Positions 41,163 to 49,417 of a stretch of 56,271 nucleotides of DNA are shown in pieces. The translations under genes were made by a program, and so were the position numbers. Below the pieces are notes generated by a model. It did not search any database. It saw only the letters and a list, made by a program, of their open reading frames with translations, and was not told the origin of the DNA. Positions within the stretch are counted from its first letter, which is position 1. Each line of letters starts with the position of its first letter. The DNA comes from Candidatus Thalassarchaeaceae archaeon (GTDB lineage: Archaea; Thermoplasmatota; Poseidoniia; Poseidoniales; Thalassarchaeaceae), in NCBI GenBank assembly GCA_029940695.1, contig JAPYUP010000007.1:1-56271 (forward strand), read 5' to 3'.

Positions 41163-43919
41163 ATGTTCAAGCGGGACCTAACGATGGGGGACTTGATGTC
41201 AGAGGAATCTGAGGAGTACCTCATTCTGGGCGACGAGGAGTCCGAATCACCCTCAGATGTGGAGGAACAGCCTTCCAAGACCCCATCCTTCCCCAAGCTT
41301 GGCTCCCTCAGACTCCCTCGAAGGTCGCGCTTGACATCGGGGGCCACGAGCGAGCCCGCAGACGAGCCACTGCCAGAGGCAACACGCGAGATTCCTGACA
41401 TCGGACTGTCGTTGGATGGTGTGCACCAGTTCGACTGGGGAATCCAGGGAATGGATTGTCCGGACTGTGCGATGAAGGCGACCCGGGCCGTCAACCGGCT
41501 TCCGGGAGTCGAGTCGTGCAGAATCTCTGTCGCAGACGGAACCGTGGAAATCTCCCAAAACATAGCCAGAGGGAGCGTGTCAAGGGCCTCGTCGGTCTTG
41601 GGGAGCCTAGGACACGCCCCCGACATCGACTGGCTCCACGTCGTAGGGGCCGACCCAGAGCGACTGGCCTCCGAACAAGGAATCAGCATGAAACTGCTCA
41701 GAGAGTGGATTCTGGACGCTCCCGGCGTCCTGGACGTGCGACTCAACAAGGGAATGGTGGAGGTCCAGCGTCTGTGGCTGCGCAACACTGAGCTCAGGGA
41801 GGCGTCCGAGAAGAAACTCGCTGGGATCCTCGGGCCCGGATTCAGGATGGCACCATATCGCGGGGCTAGGTTCCGCCAAGACCAGATTCAGCTGCTCTCG
41901 GCAGCGCTGACGATACCACTCATTATCATCGTAGTAGCAATCGAGGCGGCCGACAGCATTCCCTCGATAGTCGCATCTCTGGTTGCGCTGGTTGGAATAG
42001 CCTTCACTGGACTGCCTATGTTCCAAGCGGCCTTGGCCAGCCTGCAAAACCGCATTGTTGGATTCCAAGTCCTGACCACACTTGCTGTCGTAGGGGCAAT
42101 GGCCTTGGGGGAGTGGGCCGAGGCCCTGATGGTCGTGGCGCTCGTCGCCTTCGCCTCGCACTTGGAGAACAGAGCGCTAATCCGGGCCAGGGAATCGATG
42201 CAAGGGGGCTTGGACCGACTTCCGAGAACCGCCCGCATCCATGTCCCCGAATCACCTGCCAAAAGTGGCGAACGGGCCTTGAAGGTGATTCAGCCGGGGA
42301 CCACGCTGGCACCTACGCACTGCCACGCTGACGACCTCGTTCCGGTCGAGGCGCTCGAGCTCGGCGAGCTCGTCGAGGTCCGATCCGGAGAGACAGTCCC
42401 CGTCGATGGAACCATTGTAGAGGGTACCGGCGCAATCGACCGCGCCCCGCTCACTGGGGAACCCATCCCCATCCCAGTGAAGGAGGGGGATTCGGTCGAA
42501 GCGGGCTTGGTTCTGGTTCGTGGCCCCCTAGTAATCAGGTCAGAAGCGAGCGGGGACGATACCCGCCTGTCGAGTCTGATCGACCTAGTCAGGCACTACA
42601 AGGACCAGCCGACGAGGACCCAGAGTGTCATTGAGAGGTTCACGATTTTCTGGACTCCCCTCGTTGTCTTCGCTGCCCCTGCGATCGGCTTCCTGTTCAC
42701 TGACTCAATCGAGCAGGCGATTCTGACAACTCTGCTGTTATGGGTCGTTTCGTGCCCCTGCTCCCTGCTTCTCGCCTCCCCGGTTCCCCATGCGGCCGCC
42801 CTGACCTCGGCATCGTCCTTCGGTCTTATCGCCAGGGGAGGGGACATACTGGAGGCTGCCGCGGAGATCGAACTGGCGATGCTGGACAAGACTGGAACGC
42901 TGACCAGCGGCCGCCCCCGACTCTCCGGAGTCACCCTAGCCAGCGGGAAGGATGAGGACCGCGCCCTGCGCATAGCCGCCGGTCTCGAGCTCCGCTCCAA
43001 CCACCCCTATGCTAGGACGATCCTCCAAGCCGCCGGCCAGCGCACTCTGAAACCTATGAGTGTGTCTGGTATCACCGACGGTGATGCGGGCGTGTCAGGA
43101 CGACTGAGGGGCAAGCCCGTGATGCTGGGGCGCGCTGACTGGCTGAAGTCCGAAGGCATCGAGATGCCATCCGTGATTGAAGCCGCACTCGCATCGTCTC
43201 GCGAGGCCGGGAGCGGCGCGAGCGTCCTAGCGGTTGACGGAACCGCTATCGCAACGTTCGGCTTCTCCCACGACGACGCCCGAGAGGGCGTGCTGGAGGC
43301 GGTGCAGGCGTTCAAGTCACAGGGCGTGAAGGTCGAGATTCTCAGCGGCGACGAGCAGGCCAGCGTCGAGGCCTTCGCGAAGCTCATAGGAATCGACCCA
43401 TCGATATGCAGGGGTGGAGTGGATCCCGAGGGCAAGGCCGAGTACGTTTCCGAGCGCTCCTTGAGAGTTCGCACCCTGATGGCCGGTGACGGCTTCAACG
43501 ACGCGGGGGCCCTGGCCGCAGCCGACATCGGCGTCGCGGTCGGTAGCGGAGAGCAGGTCAACCTCGACGCCGCCGACGTGCTGATTCCCGGACAGGATCC
43601 ACGAACGCTCCCTCGCTTAGTCACTTTGGCCAAGCGAACTCGTCGCGTGGTGTACGCGAACATCGCAATCTCCATCATCGTCACCGCAGCCCTAGTGTCT
43701 GCCGTACTGCTGGGCTTCGAGATAAATCTCGCCGCCGGCATCGCTCTCCACGAGGCCAGCGCCATTCTCATCATCCTCAATGGAATGTGGGTTTCCGGCT
43801 CGGGCGTGCAGAGGCTGTCCTCGCTCGTCGACCTCGCTCGTGACTTAGTGGCCGACCTTGCTGAGATCGTGGCCCTGCTGATGGGCAAGGGACCGGGCGA
43901 CACATCGGCGACCGCTTGA
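41163..43919 (+). CDS. Heavy-metal P1B-type ATPase
   Basis: About 918 residues. An acidic, Ser/Pro-rich extension (~90 residues) precedes a heavy-metal-associated domain with G-M-D-C99-P-D-C102-A. A second HMA-like segment without cysteines follows. Core motifs: the actuator L-T-G-E-P, C-P-C in the transport helix (S-C-P-C-S-L-L-L-A-S-P), D-K-T-G-T phosphorylation site, N-H-P-Y-A, and G-D-G-F-N-D-A-G-A. The last helices contain H-E-A-S-A-I-L-I-I-L-N-G. C-P-C is shared by copper and zinc pumps, whereas H-E in the last helix resembles the P1B-4 group, so the metal cannot be named with confidence. A zinc-ribbon gene follows after 4 nt. Confidence 0.92.
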   Translation: MFKRDLTMGDLMSEESEEYLILGDEESESPSDVEEQPSKTPSFPKLGSLRLPRRSRLTSGATSEPADEPLPEATREIPDIGLSLDGVHQFDWGIQGMDCPDCAMKATRAVNRLPGVESCRISVADGTVEISQNIARGSVSRASSVLGSLGHAPDIDWLHVVGADPERLASEQGISMKLLREWILDAPGVLDVRLNKGMVEVQRLWLRNTELREASEKKLAGILGPGFRMAPYRGARFRQDQIQLLSAALTIPLIIIVVAIEAADSIPSIVASLVALVGIAFTGLPMFQAALASLQNRIVGFQVLTTLAVVGAMALGEWAEALMVVALVAFASHLENRALIRARESMQGGLDRLPRTARIHVPESPAKSGERALKVIQPGTTLAPTHCHADDLVPVEALELGELVEVRSGETVPVDGTIVEGTGAIDRAPLTGEPIPIPVKEGDSVEAGLVLVRGPLVIRSEASGDDTRLSSLIDLVRHYKDQPTRTQSVIERFTIFWTPLVVFAAPAIGFLFTDSIEQAILTTLLLWVVSCPCSLLLASPVPHAAALTSASSFGLIARGGDILEAAAEIELAMLDKTGTLTSGRPRLSGVTLASGKDEDRALRIAAGLELRSNHPYARTILQAAGQRTLKPMSVSGITDGDAGVSGRLRGKPVMLGRADWLKSEGIEMPSVIEAALASSREAGSGASVLAVDGTAIATFGFSHDDAREGVLEAVQAFKSQGVKVEILSGDEQASVEAFAKLIGIDPSICRGGVDPEGKAEYVSERSLRVRTLMAGDGFNDAGALAAADIGVAVGSGEQVNLDAADVLIPGQDPRTLPRLVTLAKRTRRVVYANIAISIIVTAALVSAVLLGFEINLAAGIALHEASAILIILNGMWVSGSGVQRLSSLVDLARDLVADLAEIVALLMGKGPGDTSATA

Positions 43920-43923
43920 TTAA

Positions 43924-44337
43924 GTGGACGCAGTTGGACCCGACGTGGCACTGCCTCCCGAAGTCGAGTCTAGGTTCGCTCCCCCATTGGCGGAATGCCC
44001 CAACTGCGACCACATGCTGCCACAGGGCTGGGGGGAGGTGGAGTGCGAGATTTGCGGTGCTGTGTGTCGAGTGACCCACGAACCAACGATAGAGGCGCTC
44101 AATGCTGAGTCGATACAGTGCCCGCACTGCACCACTGTGGTCGTAGCGGGCACTGACAAGAGGCCGGTGGAGCTGACCTGCGTCTCGTGCTCGGGGATCT
44201 TCGTAATCACGAGAAAGATCGTCAAGGTCGAGATCGAGTGCCCGAACTGCCAGAGCCGGCTCAGGATTCGCCCGCGCCCGGGCAAGCGCGAGCTGAGTTG
44301 CCCCTCTTGCGCCAATTCCTTCAACGTCACTTTCTAG
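43924..44337 (+). CDS. Triple zinc-ribbon protein
   Basis: 137 residues, GTG start 4 nt after the metal pump stop. Three consecutive zinc-ribbon units are visible: C-P-N-C with C-E-I-C, C-P-H-C with C-V-S-C, and C-P-N-C with C-P-S-C. The ribbons are spaced about 40 residues apart and separated by short beta strands; no other domain is present. Tight coupling to a P1B ATPase suggests a role in metal handling or sensing, but zinc ribbons are also common in nucleic-acid proteins. Confidence 0.75.
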   Translation: MDAVGPDVALPPEVESRFAPPLAECPNCDHMLPQGWGEVECEICGAVCRVTHEPTIEALNAESIQCPHCTTVVVAGTDKRPVELTCVSCSGIFVITRKIVKVEIECPNCQSRLRIRPRPGKRELSCPSCANSFNVTF

Positions 44338-44359
44338 ACGCTCGCCAGTCTGGAATGCG

Positions 44360-44524
44360 TCAATCCTTGACCATCGCCTGGAAGAGGCGGCGAGCGGGCT
44401 CTTTCCGAGCCCATTCTGATTCACAGGATACTCCACCCTGCAGCTTCCACCCCTCCTCTATGTAGGCCAATACTTGCTCTCTCAGTCTATTCGGACCGCG
44501 GGCGCGGAGAATGATGTAATCCAT
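44360..44524 (-). CDS. DUF1737-like small protein
   Basis: 54 residues from the ATG at 44524. The pattern Y-I-I-L-R-A-R-G-P-N-R-L-R-E-Q-V, then E-E-G-W-K-L-Q-G-G-V-S, and the closing F-Q-A-M-V-K, is that of DUF1737, a small domain of unknown function usually found alone. It is convergent with the zinc-ribbon gene across 22 bp. Confidence 0.72.
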   Translation of the reverse strand: MDYIILRARGPNRLREQVLAYIEEGWKLQGGVSCESEWARKEPARRLFQAMVKD

Positions 44525-44675
44525 GAATCCGGAAGGGGGTTTCACCCTTGAACAGTGCGCTAGACTCTCGTGAGTCTAGGCCTACGCAACATGGGCCGCG
44601 CAGTCCCTTGTGACCGCTTCTCTCAGAATACATGGAGGAGGATTCCGACGAGGTCTCCGACGACTTCGACGATTT

Positions 44676-46148
44676 CTAATAGTTCCCTCGAGCCGACGCT
44701 CCCCCGCGTGCCATGGCTCCTGCAACGAGGGACAGCAATACTAGTGAGAGGGACCAACCCGGCAGCCCTTGGTCCGCCATGACCACCTCTAGGAACACCA
44801 CAGAACGATCGGTCTCGGAGAGCAGACGCTCTGGCGTCCCGTCAATCAGAAGAGGTGAGAAGCGCCCCTCTAACTCGACGGAGATGTTCCCGGTGTACAG
44901 CGGTCGGACGGTGAACTCGAGCGTGGTCGAGTTGTTGGCGCCCAGCTCGGCTACCTCCACAAAATCCGGCGATGCCTTGAACCCGTTCCCCTCCAGCCAG
45001 AAGGTCCCGTTGAAGAGCGGTCCGAAGCCGGTATTGTTCAGTTCGAGGGAGAGGGTGAAGGACTCGCGCTCGAAGACCTCGGCGGGATGGCTGCTGCCAT
45101 CGAGCACGGGATGGGCACCGAACAGGGGGTAGTTGCCCATCATGTACAACGAGCCGATGAAGGCGGCAGTGAGCCGGGACTGCTTCTCCTCCACCGAGAT
45201 CACCCCCCACTGCTCGTTGTCCACCTCGATGGTCACCGAGGGCATCCCGAGCGAGTAGCCGTAGTCGAGTGAGGTCCCCTTGGCGATGTACAGCTCGGTC
45301 GCTGCCGGCCCGGCCCTGAGTCCGGTAAGCTCAGTCAGCTCCTGCTCCATGCGCGTGTACATCTCGACGTCCGGCGTGGGTGACTCTGTGTATCCCCAAG
45401 GCGTCAGGAACCAGAGCGTGCCGGTATGCATCGAGATGTAGAGGCGGAAGTCGTTCGACTCGAACACCTCCACGTTCGCAGCCACCTCGGGCTCGCTCGC
45501 AGGCCCGCTGCCGGCACCGTCCCATTCGAAGGGGTAGTTGCGGTTGAGGTCGACCCCGTTGGAGTTGGCCCGCGTGTCGCGGGTGTTACCGTCGACATTG
45601 ACCATCGGGAAGATGAAGATGTCGTGGCTGTCGACGAATTCCTTGACCCAGTCGTCGTTTTCGTACTCGGTCACCAAGTAGTCGAGTAGGAGCATCGCCA
45701 CCTCCATCCCGAGCTGTTCGTTGCCGTGGTGCCCCCCGTCGATGAGAATCTGTGGTTTGGGTGTCGGATCAGAGAGGTTGGTGACTTCCGCCAGTAGCAG
45801 CTTGCCATAGTCGTTGAACGGATCCAGCTCACCGTCGACGCTGCGTCCAATCGTTGACAGGCGCATGATTTTCGAGTGGTCCTGCTGCAGCGCCTCCATG
45901 TGCTCGCGCAGGTCCCAGTAGTGGTAGTACACCTGATCGTAAATCTCGTCGCGGATGTCTTGGCGCAGCCATTCGCTCGCCCGCTCGAAAACCTCCGGCC
46001 CCCACTCGGCCTCGGATCCTCCTTCGGCTCGGTCTCGTCCGTCGATGCCGTCTGCCTCAACTGGCCCCTGTGCTACGCTGGAATCGAAACAACCGGTCAG
46101 TGGGGTCAGCAACAGGAAAATAGCAATCAGAAGGTGCTTGTGTTTCAC
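44676..46148 (-). CDS. Lipoprotein M14 zinc carboxypeptidase with C-terminal membrane tail
   Basis: 490 residues, GTG start at 46148. The lipobox L-T-G-C lies at about residue 20. Zinc site of family M14: H-x2-E in G-H-H-G-N-E-Q-L-G, and the distant His in Y-I-S-M-H-T-G-T-L. N-R-N-Y-P-F-E-W is the substrate-binding segment, and V-T-I-E-V-D supplies the catalytic Glu. A beta-sandwich domain follows the peptidase. The C-terminus has L-P-G-W, a hydrophobic helix and a short basic tail, similar to but not identical with PGF-CTERM. It would act outside the cell on peptides. A CTTAATAC box 22-30 nt upstream suggests a nearly leaderless transcript. Confidence 0.87.
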   Translation of the reverse strand: MKHKHLLIAIFLLLTPLTGCFDSSVAQGPVEADGIDGRDRAEGGSEAEWGPEVFERASEWLRQDIRDEIYDQVYYHYWDLREHMEALQQDHSKIMRLSTIGRSVDGELDPFNDYGKLLLAEVTNLSDPTPKPQILIDGGHHGNEQLGMEVAMLLLDYLVTEYENDDWVKEFVDSHDIFIFPMVNVDGNTRDTRANSNGVDLNRNYPFEWDGAGSGPASEPEVAANVEVFESNDFRLYISMHTGTLWFLTPWGYTESPTPDVEMYTRMEQELTELTGLRAGPAATELYIAKGTSLDYGYSLGMPSVTIEVDNEQWGVISVEEKQSRLTAAFIGSLYMMGNYPLFGAHPVLDGSSHPAEVFERESFTLSLELNNTGFGPLFNGTFWLEGNGFKASPDFVEVAELGANNSTTLEFTVRPLYTGNISVELEGRFSPLLIDGTPERLLSETDRSVVFLEVVMADQGLPGWSLSLVLLSLVAGAMARGGASARGNY

Positions 46149-46170
46149 GAAAACGCCTGTTTATCTGACC

Positions 46171-46178
46171 GTATTAAG
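46171..46178 (-). promoter_or_regulatory. TATA-like box of the M14 peptidase gene
   Basis: On the minus strand CTTAATAC is centred about 26 nt before the GTG at 46148, which would place the transcript start at or next to the start codon. Confidence 0.45.
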
Positions 46179-46235
46179 TTTCAGATGACATCGGGTTCAC
46201 ACCGATTCGCGGCTTCCGATAGTCCTTCGAAACCG

Positions 46236-46244
46236 CATTTATAG
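46236..46244 (+). promoter_or_regulatory. TATA-like box of the coiled-coil gene
   Basis: CATTTATAG lies about 65-70 nt before the TTG start at 46306. Transcription would begin near 46265, leaving a leader of about 40 nt that contains GGGGATGGG close to the start codon. Confidence 0.45.
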
Positions 46245-46305
46245 ACTGATTAGGACCCTCCGCTCTCAAATACCCCGAAACGCGCGTAGGCTTGGGGATG
46301 GGCAC

Positions 46306-47400
46306 TTGAGTGAGAGCAAGTCGCCGGACGAGGACGATGCCGGAGGTATCGACGAGCTCGATGCCATCCGCGCCCAGCACGCCCTCTCCTCCTCACCGAT
46401 GAGTTCCGTAGCGAGGGCTAGGGAACACCTAGACGAGGAATCCAACCTCAGATCCAGCATCCGGAGGGAGCGCAGGATGCGCATTGCGGAGATGACTGAG
46501 CGAGTCTCGGGGATGCACGGCGCAATGAGAAAGGCCAACGAAATCCTGTTCGAGGAGCAGCTCCAGCAGATCGAAGCCGATCTCAGGGACGAGCTCGAGG
46601 ACGAGTTGGAGAGGCTGGAGAGGGAGGCGCTTGAACGCGAGGAGCGCCTGCTACGTGAGGAGATGCTCCACAGGCTGCGACGCGAGGAGAACCGACTCCG
46701 GGAACAGCTCGATCTGGAGAGGGATCGCAGGGTAGAGGCCCACACCACCAAGGTGCGCGACCGGCTCCGAGAGGAGATGGAGGTCGAGTTCTCTAGGAGG
46801 AGGGCATTCCTCGAGGAGCGCTTGGAGCTCGAAGCCTCACAGAGTATCGGGCGTATGGAGCGAAGAGTCCAGATGGACATGCGAGAGGCAATGGAGTCCC
46901 AGGTCCACAGGAAGTTGGAGTCTCATCGCCTAGATCAAGAGATTCAGATGCGCAACAGCATCGCCAAGAAGCGCAGGAAGCACGAGTCCAAACTCGAGAA
47001 GCAGCTCGAGAGCGAGCGCGAGTCACTCGAGAAAGAGATGACGTCAGACGTCGATGTGAGGACCAAGGCGCTGGAGGAGGAGGCCGAGCGGGCAGCACTG
47101 GGAGAACTCGATCGTAGGTTCCGTGCAGAGCGCGAGACAATGGAAGCAGCCCTAGCGCTACGACGACAGGAGCTCGCTCTGGAGCGCGAGGTCGAGATGG
47201 AGCAGCGAGTCGCCGACTTCGTCAAGCAGAGGGAGTCAGAGATGATGTCCAACCTCGAGATACAGCTCTCCAAGCGCTCAGACCTGTCGAAGAAGGAGGT
47301 CGGGGAGATGCTCAAGACCATGGAGTCTGATATCAGGGTCAAGATGGAGGCAGTCCTTCTGGACGCCCGCCAGAGCGTGATGGAGAAATCCAACATATAG
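46306..47400 (+). CDS. Long coiled-coil protein
   Basis: 364 residues, TTG start. After an acidic N-terminal ~50 residues, nearly the whole protein is a charged helix with heptad-like spacing (E-E-L-Q-Q-I-E-A-D-L-R-D-E-L-E-D-E-L, repeated R-R-E-E and E-R-E runs), about 310 residues or 45 nm if continuous. There is no membrane helix or enzyme motif. Such proteins act as scaffolds or cytoskeletal elements. The TTG is the only in-frame candidate after the last upstream stop. It is convergent with the atypical ParA gene (6-bp gap). A functional link with that ParA is possible but not shown. Confidence 0.8.
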   Translation: MSESKSPDEDDAGGIDELDAIRAQHALSSSPMSSVARAREHLDEESNLRSSIRRERRMRIAEMTERVSGMHGAMRKANEILFEEQLQQIEADLRDELEDELERLEREALEREERLLREEMLHRLRREENRLREQLDLERDRRVEAHTTKVRDRLREEMEVEFSRRRAFLEERLELEASQSIGRMERRVQMDMREAMESQVHRKLESHRLDQEIQMRNSIAKKRRKHESKLEKQLESERESLEKEMTSDVDVRTKALEEEAERAALGELDRRFRAERETMEAALALRRQELALEREVEMEQRVADFVKQRESEMMSNLEIQLSKRSDLSKKEVGEMLKTMESDIRVKMEAVLLDARQSVMEKSNI

Positions 47401-47406
47401 GCTAGC

Positions 47407-48309
47407 CTATGCTCCGTCAATTGTTCGAATCCTAGCATCGGCCTCTCTTGCGAAGGCCCAGTACGATTCGCTGGCAGGATTAGATTTGGTTGGCTTCTGC
47501 GCGATGACGATGGGAGCTCCCTCCAACGGGGACTCGGCGATTGCCACCGAGCGTGGGATTTGAGTCTCGAGCACCTTGTCCCCGAAGTGCTTGCGCGCCT
47601 GCTCGGTCACCGTCTCGCACAGCTTGCTCCTGGCCTGAACCATCGTCAGGAGGATTCCGAAGAGTCTCAGTTCAGGGTTCACCGATTTCTGGACTTCCCT
47701 GATGGCCGTCATCAGCTGTCCCATGCCCTCTAGGGCGTAGAACTCGGCCTGAATCGGTATCAGGACCCACTCGGCTGCGGCAAGAGCGTTGATTGTCAGC
47801 AGCCCCAATGACGCCGGCGTGTCGATGATGATGACATCAAAGGCCCCCATAGCCTCCTGCAAGGCGAGCTTGAGCCGGTTCTCCCTGCCAACCCTGGTTG
47901 CTAGGTCGACCTCTATGCCGGACAGGTCTAGGTCAGCGGGCAGGATCCAGAGGTTCCGGATGGCGATGTGCTTTGGAGGGCCGCGCTTCCTGTCTGGGTT
48001 ATGGCTCTTCCAGGCCGCGCGCATCGATCTCGTGAGAACCCCGGGCCCCAATGTGCAGTCCTCCAGTCTGAGCGCGGAGTCGCCCACGCCTCTGGCAAAA
48101 AGCTCGTTCATGGTGGGCCCCACGTTGCGTTTGTCGACCCCGAACGTCGTGGCTACGTTCCCCTTCGGGTCCATGTCGACCAGCAGCACCTTCCTGCGAC
48201 GGATGCCGTACTCGTTACTCCCCATCGCTAGGGCGGAGGCGAGGTTGACCGCGGTCGTGGTCCGCGAGCACCCGCCCTTGTGGTTGACGCAGGCTATGAC
48301 TATGGTCAC
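47407..48309 (-). CDS. ParA/MinD-family ATPase with altered P-loop
   Basis: 300 residues. The fold is that of ParA: V-L-L-V-D-M-D-P-K-G-N-V (A'), V-I-I-I-D-T-P-A-S-L-G-L (Walker B), E-F-Y-A-L-E-G-M-G-Q-L, and S-V-A-I-A-E-S-P near the end. The Walker A is H-K-G-G-C-S-R-T-T-T: the signature lysine is kept, but the usual G-K-T is S-R-T, read directly from the codons TCG CGG ACC. ATP use may be changed. It follows moxR by 40 bp on the same strand. No ParB gene is adjacent. Confidence 0.88.
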   Translation of the reverse strand: MTIVIACVNHKGGCSRTTTAVNLASALAMGSNEYGIRRRKVLLVDMDPKGNVATTFGVDKRNVGPTMNELFARGVGDSALRLEDCTLGPGVLTRSMRAAWKSHNPDRKRGPPKHIAIRNLWILPADLDLSGIEVDLATRVGRENRLKLALQEAMGAFDVIIIDTPASLGLLTINALAAAEWVLIPIQAEFYALEGMGQLMTAIREVQKSVNPELRLFGILLTMVQARSKLCETVTEQARKHFGDKVLETQIPRSVAIAESPLEGAPIVIAQKPTKSNPASESYWAFAREADARIRTIDGA

Positions 48310-48349
48310 GTTGTTGAATTCGCAGTGCGGTTAATTGGGATTGTCCAGG

Positions 48350-49336
48350 CTACTGGATTACCGGCACGGCCACTTCGCTGAGGATCTTGTTCACGATGCG
48401 CTTGCCCGTGACACCCCTTATCTTGGATTCTGCCTTGAGCACTATTCTATGGCTGACGACGTCGAGAGCCATCCCCTTAATGTCGTCAGGAATCACGTAG
48501 TTGCGTCCGTCGATTGCCGCCGAGGCTCTGCCTGCCTTGAACAGGGACTGGCTGGCTCGAGGCGAGGCGCCCGCCTCTATGCGCGGGTCAGCGCGGGTGC
48601 GCTGCACTACCTCGACGATGTAGCCCAATATCGCAGGGTCAACGTGAACGGTTTCGAGCGCCCTCTGCATCGCGACCACCTTCCGGGGACCGACTACCTG
48701 CTCGACGTCGTAATCGTCCTTGGCTCGCAGCTTCCTGCGCTGGAGGATCGCCTTCTCCTCCTCGCGGGTGGGGTACCCCATGTGGATCTTCATCAGGAAG
48801 CGATCCATCTGTGCCTCGGGGAGCGGATAGGTGCCCTCCTGTTCGATTGGGTTCTGGGTCGCCATGGTGCAGAAAGGAGCGGGCAGCTTGTGCGTGATGC
48901 CCTCGATGGTGACCTGCTTCTCCTCCATGGCCTCCAGAAGGGCCGCTTGGGTCTTGGGAGGCGCTCGGTTGATTTCGTCAGCCAGCAGGACGTTGGTGAA
49001 CAGGGGTCCGAAGCGTGGTCTGAACTCTCCCGTCTTCTGATCGAACATGTATGTCCCAATGATATCGGCGGGAAGCAGGTCGGGGGTGAACTGGACTCGC
49101 TTGAACTTGCAGCCGAGCGCTCTGGCGAAGGTGTTGGCCATCAGAGTCTTGGCGAGGCCTGGATTGTCTTCGATGAGGACGTTCCCGTTGGAAAGAACCC
49201 CTATAGTGACCTTGCGAATGTTCTCCGGCTTCCCTATGATGACCTTGGCCACCTCGCTCATGAGGTTGTTCGAGTGGCCGGAGACGGACTTGATGAGATC
49301 ATTAGAGCTCGCTGCGTCACGTTGAGCGATGGTCAT
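48350..49336 (-). CDS. MoxR-family AAA+ ATPase
   Basis: 328 residues. Walker A is E-D-N-P-G-L-A-K-T, Walker B is L-L-A-D-E-I-N-R-A-P-P-K-T-Q, then the sensor A-T-Q-N-P-I-E-Q-E-G-T-Y-P-L-P-E-A-Q-M-D-R-F. The C-terminal lid contains the S-P-R-A-S-Q motif. MoxR proteins usually work with DUF58 and vWA proteins in the assembly of membrane or metal complexes, but neither is adjacent here. It is followed by the altered ParA, which is likely in the same transcript. Confidence 0.93.
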   Translation of the reverse strand: MTIAQRDAASSNDLIKSVSGHSNNLMSEVAKVIIGKPENIRKVTIGVLSNGNVLIEDNPGLAKTLMANTFARALGCKFKRVQFTPDLLPADIIGTYMFDQKTGEFRPRFGPLFTNVLLADEINRAPPKTQAALLEAMEEKQVTIEGITHKLPAPFCTMATQNPIEQEGTYPLPEAQMDRFLMKIHMGYPTREEEKAILQRRKLRAKDDYDVEQVVGPRKVVAMQRALETVHVDPAILGYIVEVVQRTRADPRIEAGASPRASQSLFKAGRASAAIDGRNYVIPDDIKGMALDVVSHRIVLKAESKIRGVTGKRIVNKILSEVAVPVIQ

Positions 49337-49417
49337 GGAAAGTCCTCTAACGTCCCGAGGCCGTTTTGGTGACTACTTGAGTGTTCGGGGCATGTGAACA
49401 TCAGTTGTCTCAGATGC

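Noticed and set aside
44631-44678. Short acidic frame MEEDSDEVSDDFDDF
   Set aside because: Only 15 codons, with no start signal or known relatives; it could be a chance frame or a decayed tail of a lost gene.
48335-49372. 345-codon plus-strand frame
   Set aside because: It is wholly antisense to moxR, which has intact Walker motifs.
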